From: a virus
Length of the DNA stretch: 26,537 nucleotides
Reading direction: 5' to 3' (one strand)
Virus record (IMG/VR): IMGVR_UViG_3300031841_005302
Location: 1-26,537 of that record
Under the pieces are notes generated by a model that worked only from the letters and a program-made list of their open reading frames with translations, had not been told where the DNA came from and searched no databases. This document shows positions 20,599 through 25,505 of this stretch, in pieces. Made by a program: the position numbers and the translations under genes. Numbering within the stretch: position 1 is the first letter of the stretch; every line of letters begins with the position of its first letter.

Positions 20599-20742
20599 TT
20601 AACGACCTTGACCACGATAACGCTTACGAGCCGAGTTACGCGAGGTTGCCGCATACTTGGTGTTTTTCCCATTGCCTTGACGAGACTTTTTGGGCTTCGC
20701 GGGCATAAAGTTACTGCCGCCGATTTTTGAACGCATTGCCAT
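20599..20742 (-). CDS. Very basic microprotein (47 aa)
   Basis: 47 residues from ATG at 20742 to TAA at 20599. It contains MAMRSKIGGSNFMPAKPKKS followed by RQGNGKNTKY and an Arg-rich tail SARKRYRGQGR. About a third of residues are Lys or Arg with almost no acidic residues, so nucleic-acid binding is a reasonable inference. It begins 6 bases after the stop of the 41-residue gene, which suggests co-translation, since no Shine-Dalgarno is present. The length, clean frame and tight packing support a real gene even though it is below common ORF cut-offs. I recall similar short basic proteins in cyanophages but cannot name a function. Confidence 0.72.
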   Translation of the reverse strand: MAMRSKIGGSNFMPAKPKKSRQGNGKNTKYAATSRNSARKRYRGQGR

Positions 20743-20748
20743 AATTAA

Positions 20749-20874
20749 TTAACCGTAGTAGTTGTTCATTTTAGTCTCAAGATCTTGAGGTCTTGGAGAA
20801 CCCTTCTGATAAAACTCTATCGAAAGGTCCTCCATAATATCAAAGTATTCCTCTTGAGTCAAGTTCTTATACAT
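20749..20874 (-). CDS. Microprotein (41 aa)
   Basis: 41 residues beginning MYKNLTQEEYFDIMEDLSIE. The start at 20874 is chosen because AAAGGAG stands 5 bases before this ATG, the best ribosome binding site of any gene in the window. Longer versions of the frame (to 20967) would overlap the upstream glycosyltransferase-like gene and lack such a site. The protein looks like a single amphipathic acidic helix followed by a Pro-rich turn (SPRPQDLETKM). It sits between the glycosyltransferase-like gene (41-base gap) and the basic microprotein gene (6-base gap). Function unknown. Confidence 0.75.
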   Translation of the reverse strand: MYKNLTQEEYFDIMEDLSIEFYQKGSPRPQDLETKMNNYYG

Positions 20875-20879
20875 GATAT

Positions 20880-20886
20880 CTCCTTT
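20880..20886 (-). promoter_or_regulatory. Strong ribosome binding site for the 41-aa gene
   Basis: AAAGGAG on the minus strand, 5 bases before the ATG at 20874. It decides the start of the 41-residue gene. Most other genes in this window lack a recognisable Shine-Dalgarno sequence. Confidence 0.75.
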
Positions 20887-20915
20887 GTGGAGAATTGTAT
20901 ATCTTGTCTCGTTCA

Positions 20916-21680
20916 TCAGATAACCCGAGACTTTTCGTGCCCGACGCGGATGCGAGGATCGCACCAAATCTCATAACCTGCATCGATGGCATCGAGACAG
21001 AATGATACATCCTCTCCACACATATCTTGTACTGCACCAGATTCAAAGACTTGCATCTTCGGAGCAAACCAAGGATACTTAATTTTCTCATCCTCAAATA
21101 CACCGTGCTTGATGAGCAACCATCCAAAACCTGCATAGTCCACTGTGAAAGGCTTCTTACGCTTCGCAATGGTTTCCAGAGTTTCATGATTCATGACTCC
21201 ACCATTCTTGGCAAAATCTTCCTCTTCCAACCAGTGTGCAACAGATGTGGTTCGCCCGTCTTCCGTACAATACCATCCACTTGCAATATCTTGATCCATC
21301 AGAACCAATTGCCAGAATTTTTCAGTATTGAAAACAATATCAGAGTCAATCCACAATTGATAATCATATTTCAGTTTGCCATCCCAGGGAATTTGGTCCG
21401 GTCCTCGCAGAACATTTGCTCCAAGACACTTGCATCTTGCAAAGTTAACCATGGAGGAGTAATCTTGCGAAATCTGGATGCTCGCCCCTGCCTGTACAAG
21501 GTCAAAACAAAGTTGTACAAAGTTCTTCAGGTAAGTATATGAAACACCTCTACCAGGAAGACAGAATACAATTGTTTTCCCCTTGACCATTTCTTTTGCC
21601 TTCTCATAGTCCCACTCAGGTGCCTTTGGTTTGCTTGAGGGGCTTGGGGCATTTGCTTTTACGGTAAATCCTTTAGCCAT
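20916..21680 (-). CDS. Glycosyltransferase-like protein (GT-A fold type)
   Basis: 254 residues. After a Pro/Ser/Lys-rich leader (11-22) comes GKTIVFCLPGRGVSYTYLKN (34-53), a typical first beta strand and loop of a GT-A glycosyltransferase. LWIDSDIVF (109-117) supplies the DxD-type metal and sugar-nucleotide site. VDYAGFGWLLIKHGVFE (180-196), CGEDVSFCLDAIDAG (221-235) and a final DPRIRVGHEKS (241-251) match the acceptor-side E/D-D motif and C-terminal His of family-2-like enzymes. No membrane segment. Predicted activity is sugar transfer from a nucleotide sugar; acceptor unknown (DNA, virion protein or host glycan). It has its own sigma70-like promoter (21703-21731), unlike the late baseplate genes. 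The gene ends 41 bases before the 41-residue gene. Confidence 0.78.
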   Translation of the reverse strand: MAKGFTVKANAPSPSSKPKAPEWDYEKAKEMVKGKTIVFCLPGRGVSYTYLKNFVQLCFDLVQAGASIQISQDYSSMVNFARCKCLGANVLRGPDQIPWDGKLKYDYQLWIDSDIVFNTEKFWQLVLMDQDIASGWYCTEDGRTTSVAHWLEEEDFAKNGGVMNHETLETIAKRKKPFTVDYAGFGWLLIKHGVFEDEKIKYPWFAPKMQVFESGAVQDMCGEDVSFCLDAIDAGYEIWCDPRIRVGHEKSRVI

Positions 21681-21702
21681 AATCGAATGAAGTTACGTCA
21701 GT

Positions 21703-21731
21703 ATCATACAGTATTATCTAGGTCACGTCAA
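21703..21731 (-). promoter_or_regulatory. Consensus sigma70-type promoter for the glycosyltransferase-like gene
   Basis: On the minus strand, TTGACG (21726-21731), a 17-base spacer, then TATGAT (21703-21708). Each hexamer is one base from consensus and the spacing is optimal. The expected start is about 16 bases before the ATG at 21680. It should be read by host RNA polymerase early in infection. Confidence 0.75.
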
Positions 21732-21743
21732 GAGGGGGGGGCA

Positions 21744-21935
21744 TCACTCAATATCTCTGATGATAATGCAGTCGTTCTCAACTTCAATATTGATTTCGAC
21801 GCCCTCGTACCATCCCTTCTCGTCACATATCCATTCGGGAATAATGACGTAGTGCTCACCACTTACTGGATCAATCTCTACAGTCGTAAAATTTTCTGCG
21901 GGATTTTTTTGCATATCTTTGAACCCTATCGTCAT
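21744..21935 (-). CDS. Small AbrB/SpoVT-like protein (63 aa)
   Basis: 63 residues. The C-terminal half HYVIIPEWICDEKGWYEGVE, then INIEVENDCIIIRD, follows the swapped-hairpin AbrB/MazE pattern (hydrophobic-IP...GW-EGD/E..I.IEVE-D-IIIR) seen in transition-state regulators and antitoxins. The N-terminal part is short (GFKDMQKNPAENFTTVEIDP). Such proteins usually dimerise and bind DNA, so a phage transcription regulator is a fair inference. No toxin partner is adjacent. The ATG at 21935 is preceded by a very A/T-rich leader. A run of eight C residues on the coding strand lies just after the stop. Likely early gene; target unknown. Confidence 0.72.
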   Translation of the reverse strand: MTIGFKDMQKNPAENFTTVEIDPVSGEHYVIIPEWICDEKGWYEGVEINIEVENDCIIIRDIE

Positions 21936-22058
21936 TTTTTATATATGAAAAATTTTTTTTATGAGAGTGAAATAGAGATCGCGTTTTGGGTCGTTTATAG
22001 CTTAGGGAAGTAGGGCGTTTTTATATACGGGGGGCGGGGCACGGCGGCGACACCGTAG

Positions 22059-22075
22059 GGGGGCATAATACCCCC
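22059..22075 (-). terminator. GC-rich hairpin after the ligase-like gene
   Basis: A GGGGG...CCCCC inverted repeat with a 7-base loop lies 28 bases past the stop of the 303-residue gene. There is no T run after it, so it is a weak terminator candidate or an mRNA-end stabiliser. The surrounding gap (21936-22102) is unusually G-rich on the plus strand, and I see no gene in it. Confidence 0.35.
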
Positions 22076-22102
22076 GGACTGCTGTCAACGAACGAATGCT
22101 AA

Positions 22103-23014
22103 TTAACGAACAGTCGTGAACTTAGAGTTGTTGAAGTTAGCAACACTGAACCGCTGACGATCTACCAACTTAAATGTACCTAACTGATTAGAGAGAACAT
22201 AACCCTCTGCAGAAATCTCATCCTGCCCAATGAATGCGCGGGGACCAATATTCCGGCACTGATGCATCAACTCATCCTTCAAAACTATCATCAACCCGTA
22301 GAGGTGGCAAAGGTTAGAATTGCCCAGAAAATCCTCATCTGTGAGTGCCCAACCGTTACGCAGGGCGGTGTTAATATTTTTCTTAATTTGCTTCGCTTCC
22401 TTATCAGAAACAAACTCAGTCTTAGACATCACTTCACGAATCAAATCTATGATGGGAGGAATCTCAAATCCGTCCGCACCTTGGTAATAATCACCGGACC
22501 AAATGTACGCTTTAGGGAACACGAACTTACAGTAAGATGTGTCGGTGATGATAAACCTCATCGGTGCTGCTACAGCATCACGCAGGTCAGATTCTGCGGT
22601 GTAAACTGTATGCGGAGCGACGATAATTTCCTCCCGCACAATATCATCGAACTGATACGTAATTGTGTTGGGGGTATACTCATCAGACCCACCGAAACCA
22701 ATAAAATCGCCCTGAAAAATGCCTTCGGTACGTGGCAGATAGTCAAAGCATTTGTGGAGGATTTCTGCTACGTTCCCTGTGTGGTTAGCATCAATGTCCT
22801 GGTGAGATTCGTTAATCTTAATCTTCACTTTATTGAAGACAGATTTGGTGCCAACGAAGAAGTTTCCGGTGGCAGGATTAACGCCCCAAACGATAGCAGG
22901 AGCGCCATCAACTTTCACAGAAAGATGAAACTCAGAATTGATAGATTGCAGGAACGAAGCATCACCTGTGAGGATGGTATCTTCGGGGTGTTCGATGTGA
23001 AGAATTTTGGTCAT
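22103..23014 (-). CDS. Nucleic-acid ligase / nucleotidyltransferase-like protein
   Basis: 303 residues. SVKVDGAPAIVWG (32-44) contains KVDG, the K-x-D-G motif I of ATP-dependent DNA and RNA ligases and capping enzymes, with K34 the expected nucleotide-attachment lysine. FFVGTKSVFNK (52-62) follows, as in a phage family annotated DUF6267, as far as I recall. GIFQGDFIGF (98-107) fits motif III, EGYVL (270-274) motif IV, and FKLVDRQRFS (281-290) motif V with its conserved Lys. The order and spacing suit a covalent nucleotidyltransferase core without an obvious extra C-terminal domain. It may seal or modify RNA or DNA ends, or be an inactive relative; the substrate is unknown. ATG at 23014 without a clear Shine-Dalgarno. 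It follows the 114-residue gene by 57 bases, with a hairpin in between. Confidence 0.75.
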   Translation of the reverse strand: MTKILHIEHPEDTILTGDASFLQSINSEFHLSVKVDGAPAIVWGVNPATGNFFVGTKSVFNKVKIKINESHQDIDANHTGNVAEILHKCFDYLPRTEGIFQGDFIGFGGSDEYTPNTITYQFDDIVREEIIVAPHTVYTAESDLRDAVAAPMRFIITDTSYCKFVFPKAYIWSGDYYQGADGFEIPPIIDLIREVMSKTEFVSDKEAKQIKKNINTALRNGWALTDEDFLGNSNLCHLYGLMIVLKDELMHQCRNIGPRAFIGQDEISAEGYVLSNQLGTFKLVDRQRFSVANFNNSKFTTVR

Positions 23015-23043
23015 GATTGAAGAGAAAAAGTGAGAACAATTGA

Positions 23044-23061
23044 GGGGGAGATTAGTCCCCC
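23044..23061 (-). terminator. Hairpin between the 114-aa gene and the ligase-like gene
   Basis: On the minus strand GGGGGA-CTAATC-TCCCCC forms a perfect 6-bp stem with a 6-base loop, 10 bases after the stop at 23072. It is followed by a pyrimidine-rich tract (TTCTCAC, then TTTTTCTC). It could terminate or attenuate transcription before the ligase-like gene. The T run is not immediate, so confidence is moderate. Confidence 0.45.
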
Positions 23062-23071
23062 AGAGTTGTCA

Positions 23072-23416
23072 TCAGGCAAGGCGCATTCCGTCAACGAAAG
23101 GAATAGTCATCATCTGCTCAGTCTTGGTATCGACAAAGTTAACGAACCATTCAAATTGTTTCTGGAAAACATACTCACGTTTTGTTCCGCAAGTGTAACC
23201 AAACTCAGAAAGAATGGCATTCAAACGTGACTTTGTAGTCTTAGATTGATAACCACCGTCAAACAGAGTGAGGGAGTCATCATCGATCGTTGCAATTTGA
23301 TTGCCGTGGAGATAAACGAAACTTACACCTTCGATGTTGATAACTTGGGTGTTATCGCACTTCCAATCTTGATTATTCTTGATGGCGGCGATCATCTGCT
23401 GTTCGATCTTACGCAT
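23072..23416 (-). CDS. Small phage protein with YLHGN motif (114 aa)
   Basis: 114 residues starting MRKIEQQMIAAIKNNQDWKC. The longer frame to 23521 is rejected because it would run through the promoter module at 23472-23523 and needs a TTG start. Landmarks are VSFVYLHGNQIATI, then LTLFDGGYQSKTTKSRLN and a C-terminal FVDGMRLA. This pattern (basic N-terminal helix, YLHGN-IA, then TTK-RLN) resembles a small protein family common in marine and T7-like phages; no function is known to me. First gene after promoter module A, with a leader of about 50 bases containing a GC hairpin (23444-23463). No Shine-Dalgarno; the leader just before the ATG is pyrimidine-rich. Confidence 0.8.
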   Translation of the reverse strand: MRKIEQQMIAAIKNNQDWKCDNTQVINIEGVSFVYLHGNQIATIDDDSLTLFDGGYQSKTTKSRLNAILSEFGYTCGTKREYVFQKQFEWFVNFVDTKTEQMMTIPFVDGMRLA

Positions 23417-23443
23417 GAAAGAGAAGAGAAGGGACAGGGGACG

Positions 23444-23463
23444 GGAGGGACGCGCTGCCCTCC
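23444..23463 (-). other. Hairpin at the 5' end of the 114-aa gene leader
   Basis: GGAGGG (23444-23449) pairs perfectly with CCCTCC (23458-23463) around an 8-base loop. It lies just after the start expected from promoter module A, so it would form at the mRNA 5' end and could stabilise the message or affect ribosome access. Confidence 0.5.
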
Positions 23464-23471
23464 ACTCCCTT

Positions 23472-23523
23472 AAGATAGTCGATTTTGGGCACCGTGCCAA
23501 AAAATTGTGCCACTTCGCCAACT
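23472..23523 (-). promoter_or_regulatory. Promoter module A (repeat family) before the 114-aa gene
   Basis: Minus strand order: AGTTGGC (23517-23523), GTGGCAC (23507-23513), -35 TTGGCA (23495-23500), 17-base spacer, -10 TATCTT (23472-23477). The GTGGCAC box ends 29 bases before the -10, as in modules B and C. The -35 overlaps a second TGGCAC, giving direct repeats 13 bases apart. CCAAAATCG before the -10 is shared with module B. Confidence 0.7.
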
Positions 23524-23525
23524 GG

Positions 23526-23726
23526 TCAGATGAGGCGCTGGGGTCTCACCACCTCAGGCACACTATGATCCTCCCTCACGGTATGAATGTGAAAGTGAGG
23601 ATTGAGGCGCTTACATGTTGCAATTGCATCTTTTTTTGTTGCCTTAATGTAACTCAACTCATCACGCATAATGTGACCATTAGGGCGTTCCCAACGACCG
23701 GAAAGAATGAACTTAATCTCTTGCAT
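23526..23726 (-). CDS. Small hypothetical protein (66 aa)
   Basis: 66 residues, basic, beginning MQEIKFILSGRWERPNGHIM. The centre DELSYIKATKKDAIATCKRL suggests a beta strand followed by a helix; the C terminus is Pro-Arg rich (VPEVVRPQRL). It starts 5 bases after the stop of the 70-residue gene, so the two form a two-gene unit under promoter module B. No membrane segment or recognised motif. A small nucleic-acid or protein-binding inhibitor is possible but unproven. Confidence 0.72.
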   Translation of the reverse strand: MQEIKFILSGRWERPNGHIMRDELSYIKATKKDAIATCKRLNPHFHIHTVREDHSVPEVVRPQRLI

Positions 23727-23731
23727 TGTTA

Positions 23732-23944
23732 TCAGTTACCGAAGAACTCATCGTGACAATCTGCAACGAAATCTATCAGTTCGTCAGTTGCATCAAGTGC
23801 GAAACGATCACAAACCCAATCGACACAATCATTCAGGGAAGGCATCATCTCACACATGTAATTTGCGAGGTCCGATGCAATCATTTCTTTGAGTTGTCGC
23901 ATGTCACTTTGCATCGCATAAGTGCAGGGATCGGTGTAAGGCAT
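23732..23944 (-). CDS. Small acidic hypothetical protein (70 aa)
   Basis: 70 residues, acidic and Cys/Met rich, apparently all helical (SDMRQLKEMIASDLANYMCE, then LNDCVDWVCDRFALDATDEL). The four Cys at spread positions do not form an obvious zinc motif. The ATG at 23944 lies about 18 bases from the start predicted for promoter module B (23969-24021), which fits a first-gene position. Followed after 5 bases by the 66-residue gene. Function unknown. Confidence 0.72.
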   Translation of the reverse strand: MPYTDPCTYAMQSDMRQLKEMIASDLANYMCEMMPSLNDCVDWVCDRFALDATDELIDFVADCHDEFFGN

Positions 23945-23968
23945 TCAGTTCGTTTCTTTGACCCTTAT

Positions 23969-24021
23969 ACAATACACGATTTTGGACCCCGTGCCCATTT
24001 CGTGTGCCACCTTGTCAACTG
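23969..24021 (-). promoter_or_regulatory. Promoter module B (repeat family) before the 70-aa gene
   Basis: Minus strand order: TTGACA (24013-24018), GTGGCAC (24004-24010), -35 TGGGCA (23992-23997), 17-base spacer containing CCAAAATCG, -10 TATTGT (23969-23974). GTGGCAC to -10 is 29 bases, identical to modules A and C. AGTTGACAAGGTGGCAC is the most complete version of the upstream box. Confidence 0.72.
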
Positions 24022-24044
24022 GTCGGGCAGCCGACTGGTTTGTG

Positions 24045-24251
24045 TTACTTTTCCTCAATCCATAGGGAGCAGTTGTCATCATCCTCCAGAATGTGCGGGT
24101 AGTATTCTTCTACCTCTGCAATCAATTCTTTCTCCGAATACTTATCATAACTCTCATCCAACATATCATACAACAACGCCATCATAGTTTTGATGTCCAT
24201 GTCATCCAACATTTGCTGAATTAGTTGATCTTGGAGTTCGGAACGATTCAT
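24045..24251 (-). CDS. Small acidic hypothetical protein (68 aa)
   Basis: 68 residues from the ATG at 24251, which starts one base after the stop of the 56-residue gene (TGA-C-ATG), a clear sign of coupled translation. A longer frame to 24344 would overlap that gene and lacks an ATG start. The sequence is strongly acidic and helical: SELQDQLIQQMLDDMDIKTM, MLDESYDKYSEKELIAEVEE, then a DDDN turn. Last gene of a three-gene unit under promoter module C. The charge pattern resembles small phage inhibitor or DNA-mimic proteins, but that is only a thought. Confidence 0.75.
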   Translation of the reverse strand: MNRSELQDQLIQQMLDDMDIKTMMALLYDMLDESYDKYSEKELIAEVEEYYPHILEDDDNCSLWIEEK

Positions 24252-24252
24252 G

Positions 24253-24423
24253 TCAGTTAGCGGGAAAGTTACGGCAGACAGCATCACACAAGGTGCGGAT
24301 AAGATTCTCACAATCCTCGGGATATTCGTCACCCCAAGTTGCAACGAAGAATTCCTCTACGATACAATCAATATCCTCCATCAATTGTTCACGCTGACTC
24401 AACATTTCCAGATTGGTGTTCAT
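24253..24423 (-). CDS. Small acidic hypothetical protein (56 aa)
   Basis: 56 residues from ATG at 24423 (MNTNLEMLSQREQLMEDIDC); the extension to 24459 starts with TTG and overlaps the upstream gene, so I reject it. Acidic, helical, with CIVEEFFVATWGDEYPEDCE and a C terminus LCDAVCRNFPAN. Middle gene of the unit led by promoter module C, 32 bases after the 44-residue gene and one base before the 68-residue gene. No recognised motif. Confidence 0.7.
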   Translation of the reverse strand: MNTNLEMLSQREQLMEDIDCIVEEFFVATWGDEYPEDCENLIRTLCDAVCRNFPAN

Positions 24424-24455
24424 TTTGGAATAGGTGAAAGTTGAAACGAAAGACA

Positions 24456-24590
24456 TCAATAATCGGTGTTTCCTTTAATGTAACCTTCTACGTCAAACTT
24501 ATCATCTTTCTCCCATTCTTCCTTGTATTCAATCACATCGTAGATCTCACCGGGAGCATCAGCGATTTCGGACCAGAGTTCATCAAACAT
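24456..24590 (-). CDS. Microprotein (44 aa)
   Basis: 44 residues from ATG at 24590 (MFDELWSEIADAPGEIYDVI), very acidic, ending YIKGNTDY. The longer frame (to 24719) is rejected because it would translate promoter module C and an inverted repeat. The expected transcript from module C starts about 19 bases before this ATG. First gene of a three-gene acidic microprotein unit. Function unknown. Confidence 0.66.
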   Translation of the reverse strand: MFDELWSEIADAPGEIYDVIEYKEEWEKDDKFDVEGYIKGNTDY

Positions 24591-24615
24591 GAGTGAAATT
24601 CCTGACGACTTGATA

Positions 24616-24668
24616 ACAATACACGGAATCGGTGCCCTGTGTGGAAATGGTGGACACCTTGCCGACCG
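24616..24668 (-). promoter_or_regulatory. Promoter module C (diverged repeat-family member)
   Basis: Minus strand order: CGGTCGGCAAG (about 24658-24668), GTGTCCA (24651-24657, matching GTGGCAC at five of seven bases), 29 bases, -10 TATTGT (24616-24621) preceded by CGTG as in module B. The -35 region is weak (TCCACA with an 18-base spacer). Identical box spacing to modules A and B supports a common element. Confidence 0.55.
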
Positions 24669-24682
24669 TCCACGGGCGGCTG

Positions 24683-24715
24683 CGATTCTCAATAAAAAAT
24701 GTATATTGAGAATCG
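24683..24715. repeat. Perfect 11-bp inverted repeat with ATTCTCAAT core
   Basis: CGATTCTCAAT (24683-24693) and ATTGAGAATCG (24705-24715) pair perfectly around an A-rich 11-base loop. It lies between the membrane protein stop and promoter module C. There is no T run after it on the minus strand, so it is not a classic terminator. The same ATTCTCAAT/ATTGAGAAT pair recurs at 25240-25267. Confidence 0.8.
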
Positions 24716-24734
24716 GCACAGTTACTATAAAGAA

Positions 24735-25103
24735 TCAAGCATACACAAAGTAAGATCCAACGTTGTCACGGAAAGTGTTAACGCTCTCCAGGATTTCACG
24801 ACGGTTGTTGTAGATAACCTGTGCGCCCTCAAAGGTTAACTGACCCAGAAGAATCAGCAGGGCGATAACACGAATGGCAGTAGACTTCAGGTGGGAGTGT
24901 ACATAACGGCGATAGAATTTGCCGAATGCATAACCAAACTGAAAAGTCTTTTGTATCATCGTGCCCAGAAAGTTCAGGCACCAAAGTATTGCCGTCACGG
25001 TGAAGATTTCGGACCCGATGGCATAAACCCGTGCGCCCCAGATTGTGACACTTTCCAGCACCTCAATTGCAGGAGCAAGGTGGAAGAAATTGATTGCGGT
25101 CAT
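24735..25103 (-). CDS. Small two-helix membrane protein (122 aa)
   Basis: 122 residues beginning MTAINFFHLAPAIEVLESVT. Two hydrophobic segments, about 33-50 (IFTVTAILWCLNFLGTMI) and 75-91 (TAIRVIALLILLGQLTF), flank a basic aromatic loop (GKFYRRYVHSHLKS). The start is ATG 25103 without a clear Shine-Dalgarno; the C terminus is soluble (REILESVNTFRDNVGSYFVY). Membrane proteins of this appearance are, as I recall, frequent in cyanomyoviruses. Likely in the host inner or thylakoid membrane. Preceded by promoter module E, giving a leader of about 48 bases. Could be a lysis, exclusion or membrane-remodelling protein; no evidence favours one. Confidence 0.8.
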   Translation of the reverse strand: MTAINFFHLAPAIEVLESVTIWGARVYAIGSEIFTVTAILWCLNFLGTMIQKTFQFGYAFGKFYRRYVHSHLKSTAIRVIALLILLGQLTFEGAQVIYNNRREILESVNTFRDNVGSYFVYA

Positions 25104-25157
25104 GATGTTAAAAACTTCGTGGGGAGTTTGTGTAGAGAATTCTCAACCCACAAAACA

Positions 25158-25211
25158 ACAATAACCCCTCACGGACGAATCCACAAGGGGGGTTGTGCCA
25201 CTTATTCAATT
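25158..25211 (-). promoter_or_regulatory. Promoter module E (repeat family) before the membrane protein gene
   Basis: Minus strand order: AAGTGGCACAA with GTGGCAC at 25195-25201, -35 TTGTGG (25181-25186), 17-base spacer, -10 TATTGT (25158-25163). GTGGCAC to -10 is 31 bases, two more than in modules A-C. A GGGG/CCCC inverted repeat overlaps the spacer and -35, which could act as an operator or hairpin. The rest of the 213-base gap (25104-25316) holds no gene. Confidence 0.6.
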
Positions 25212-25239
25212 GGTTTTTATTACGTGTTATTACAGTTTC

Positions 25240-25267
25240 ATTCTCAATAACACTTGCAATTGAGAAT
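25240..25267. repeat. 9-bp inverted repeat ATTCTCAAT / ATTGAGAAT
   Basis: ATTCTCAAT (25240-25248) and ATTGAGAAT (25259-25267) are a perfect inverted repeat with a 10-base loop, the same core as at 24683-24715. It lies between the 52-residue gene and promoter module E. No T run follows on the minus strand. A related GAGAATTCTC palindrome is near 25135. Confidence 0.75.
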
Positions 25268-25316
25268 CAATAAGGATATTAATATTCCTAGTGTGCCAAT
25301 CTGGGAACTGTCCGAT

Positions 25317-25475
25317 TTAAAAGATATCTGCCAATTCTTTGATGCTAACATTCACATTCTCATCACCTTCTAGACCCAGGACTTCATTCCAGTCCAATGA
25401 TTGCAGGTCCAGATCATCATAACACTCGATGTCAAGTGTTACACTAACCGTGCGTTTACGTGCTTGTGTGTACAT
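25317..25475 (-). CDS. Acidic microprotein (52 aa)
   Basis: 52 residues from ATG 25475 to TAA 25317: MYTQARKRTVSVTLDIECYD, then an acidic section (DLDLQSLDWNEVLGLEGDEN) and VNVSIKELADIF. The basic N terminus, alternating hydrophobics and acidic tail look like a small folded beta-alpha protein. I believe similar short proteins occur in cyanophages, but no function is known to me. It starts 30 bases after the stop of the 68-residue gene and is preceded by a CGAGATTC box of the ATCTCGT family, with no ordinary Shine-Dalgarno. Confidence 0.72.
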   Translation of the reverse strand: MYTQARKRTVSVTLDIECYDDLDLQSLDWNEVLGLEGDENVNVSIKELADIF

Positions 25476-25505
25476 GTGAATCTCGTGTGATGTGTGCTTA
25501 TTATA

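Noticed and set aside
20867-21187. Minus-strand 106-codon frame inside the glycosyltransferase-like gene
   Set aside because: It is out of frame with the clear GT-A motifs and its composition (Arg, Ser, Cys, Met-rich) is typical of a shadow frame.
22063-22088. TTGACA promoter at 22083-22088 (minus)
   Set aside because: The only -10-like hexamer (TATTAT) is 12 bases away and lies inside the GC hairpin, which is too short a spacer for a sigma70 promoter.
22262-23020. Plus-strand 252-codon open frame
   Set aside because: It is antisense to the 303-residue ligase-like gene, whose motifs are clear. Its translation has no recognisable domain and no promoter or ribosome site.
23072-23521. Long version (149 aa) of the 114-aa gene
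   Set aside because: It would start at TTG and translate promoter module A and the leader hairpin. Similarity to the phage family begins at the ATG at 23416.
24456-24719. 87-aa version of the 44-aa gene
   Set aside because: The extra N-terminal part is encoded by promoter module C and the inverted repeat and looks like noncoding translation (Arg/Pro/Cys-rich).
25281-25316. A fifth promoter module after the 52-aa gene (AGTTCCCAGATTGGCACAC)
   Set aside because: It has a TTGGCAC box, but no -10 at 29-31 bases, and the nearest TATTGA is badly spaced. At most a decayed copy.
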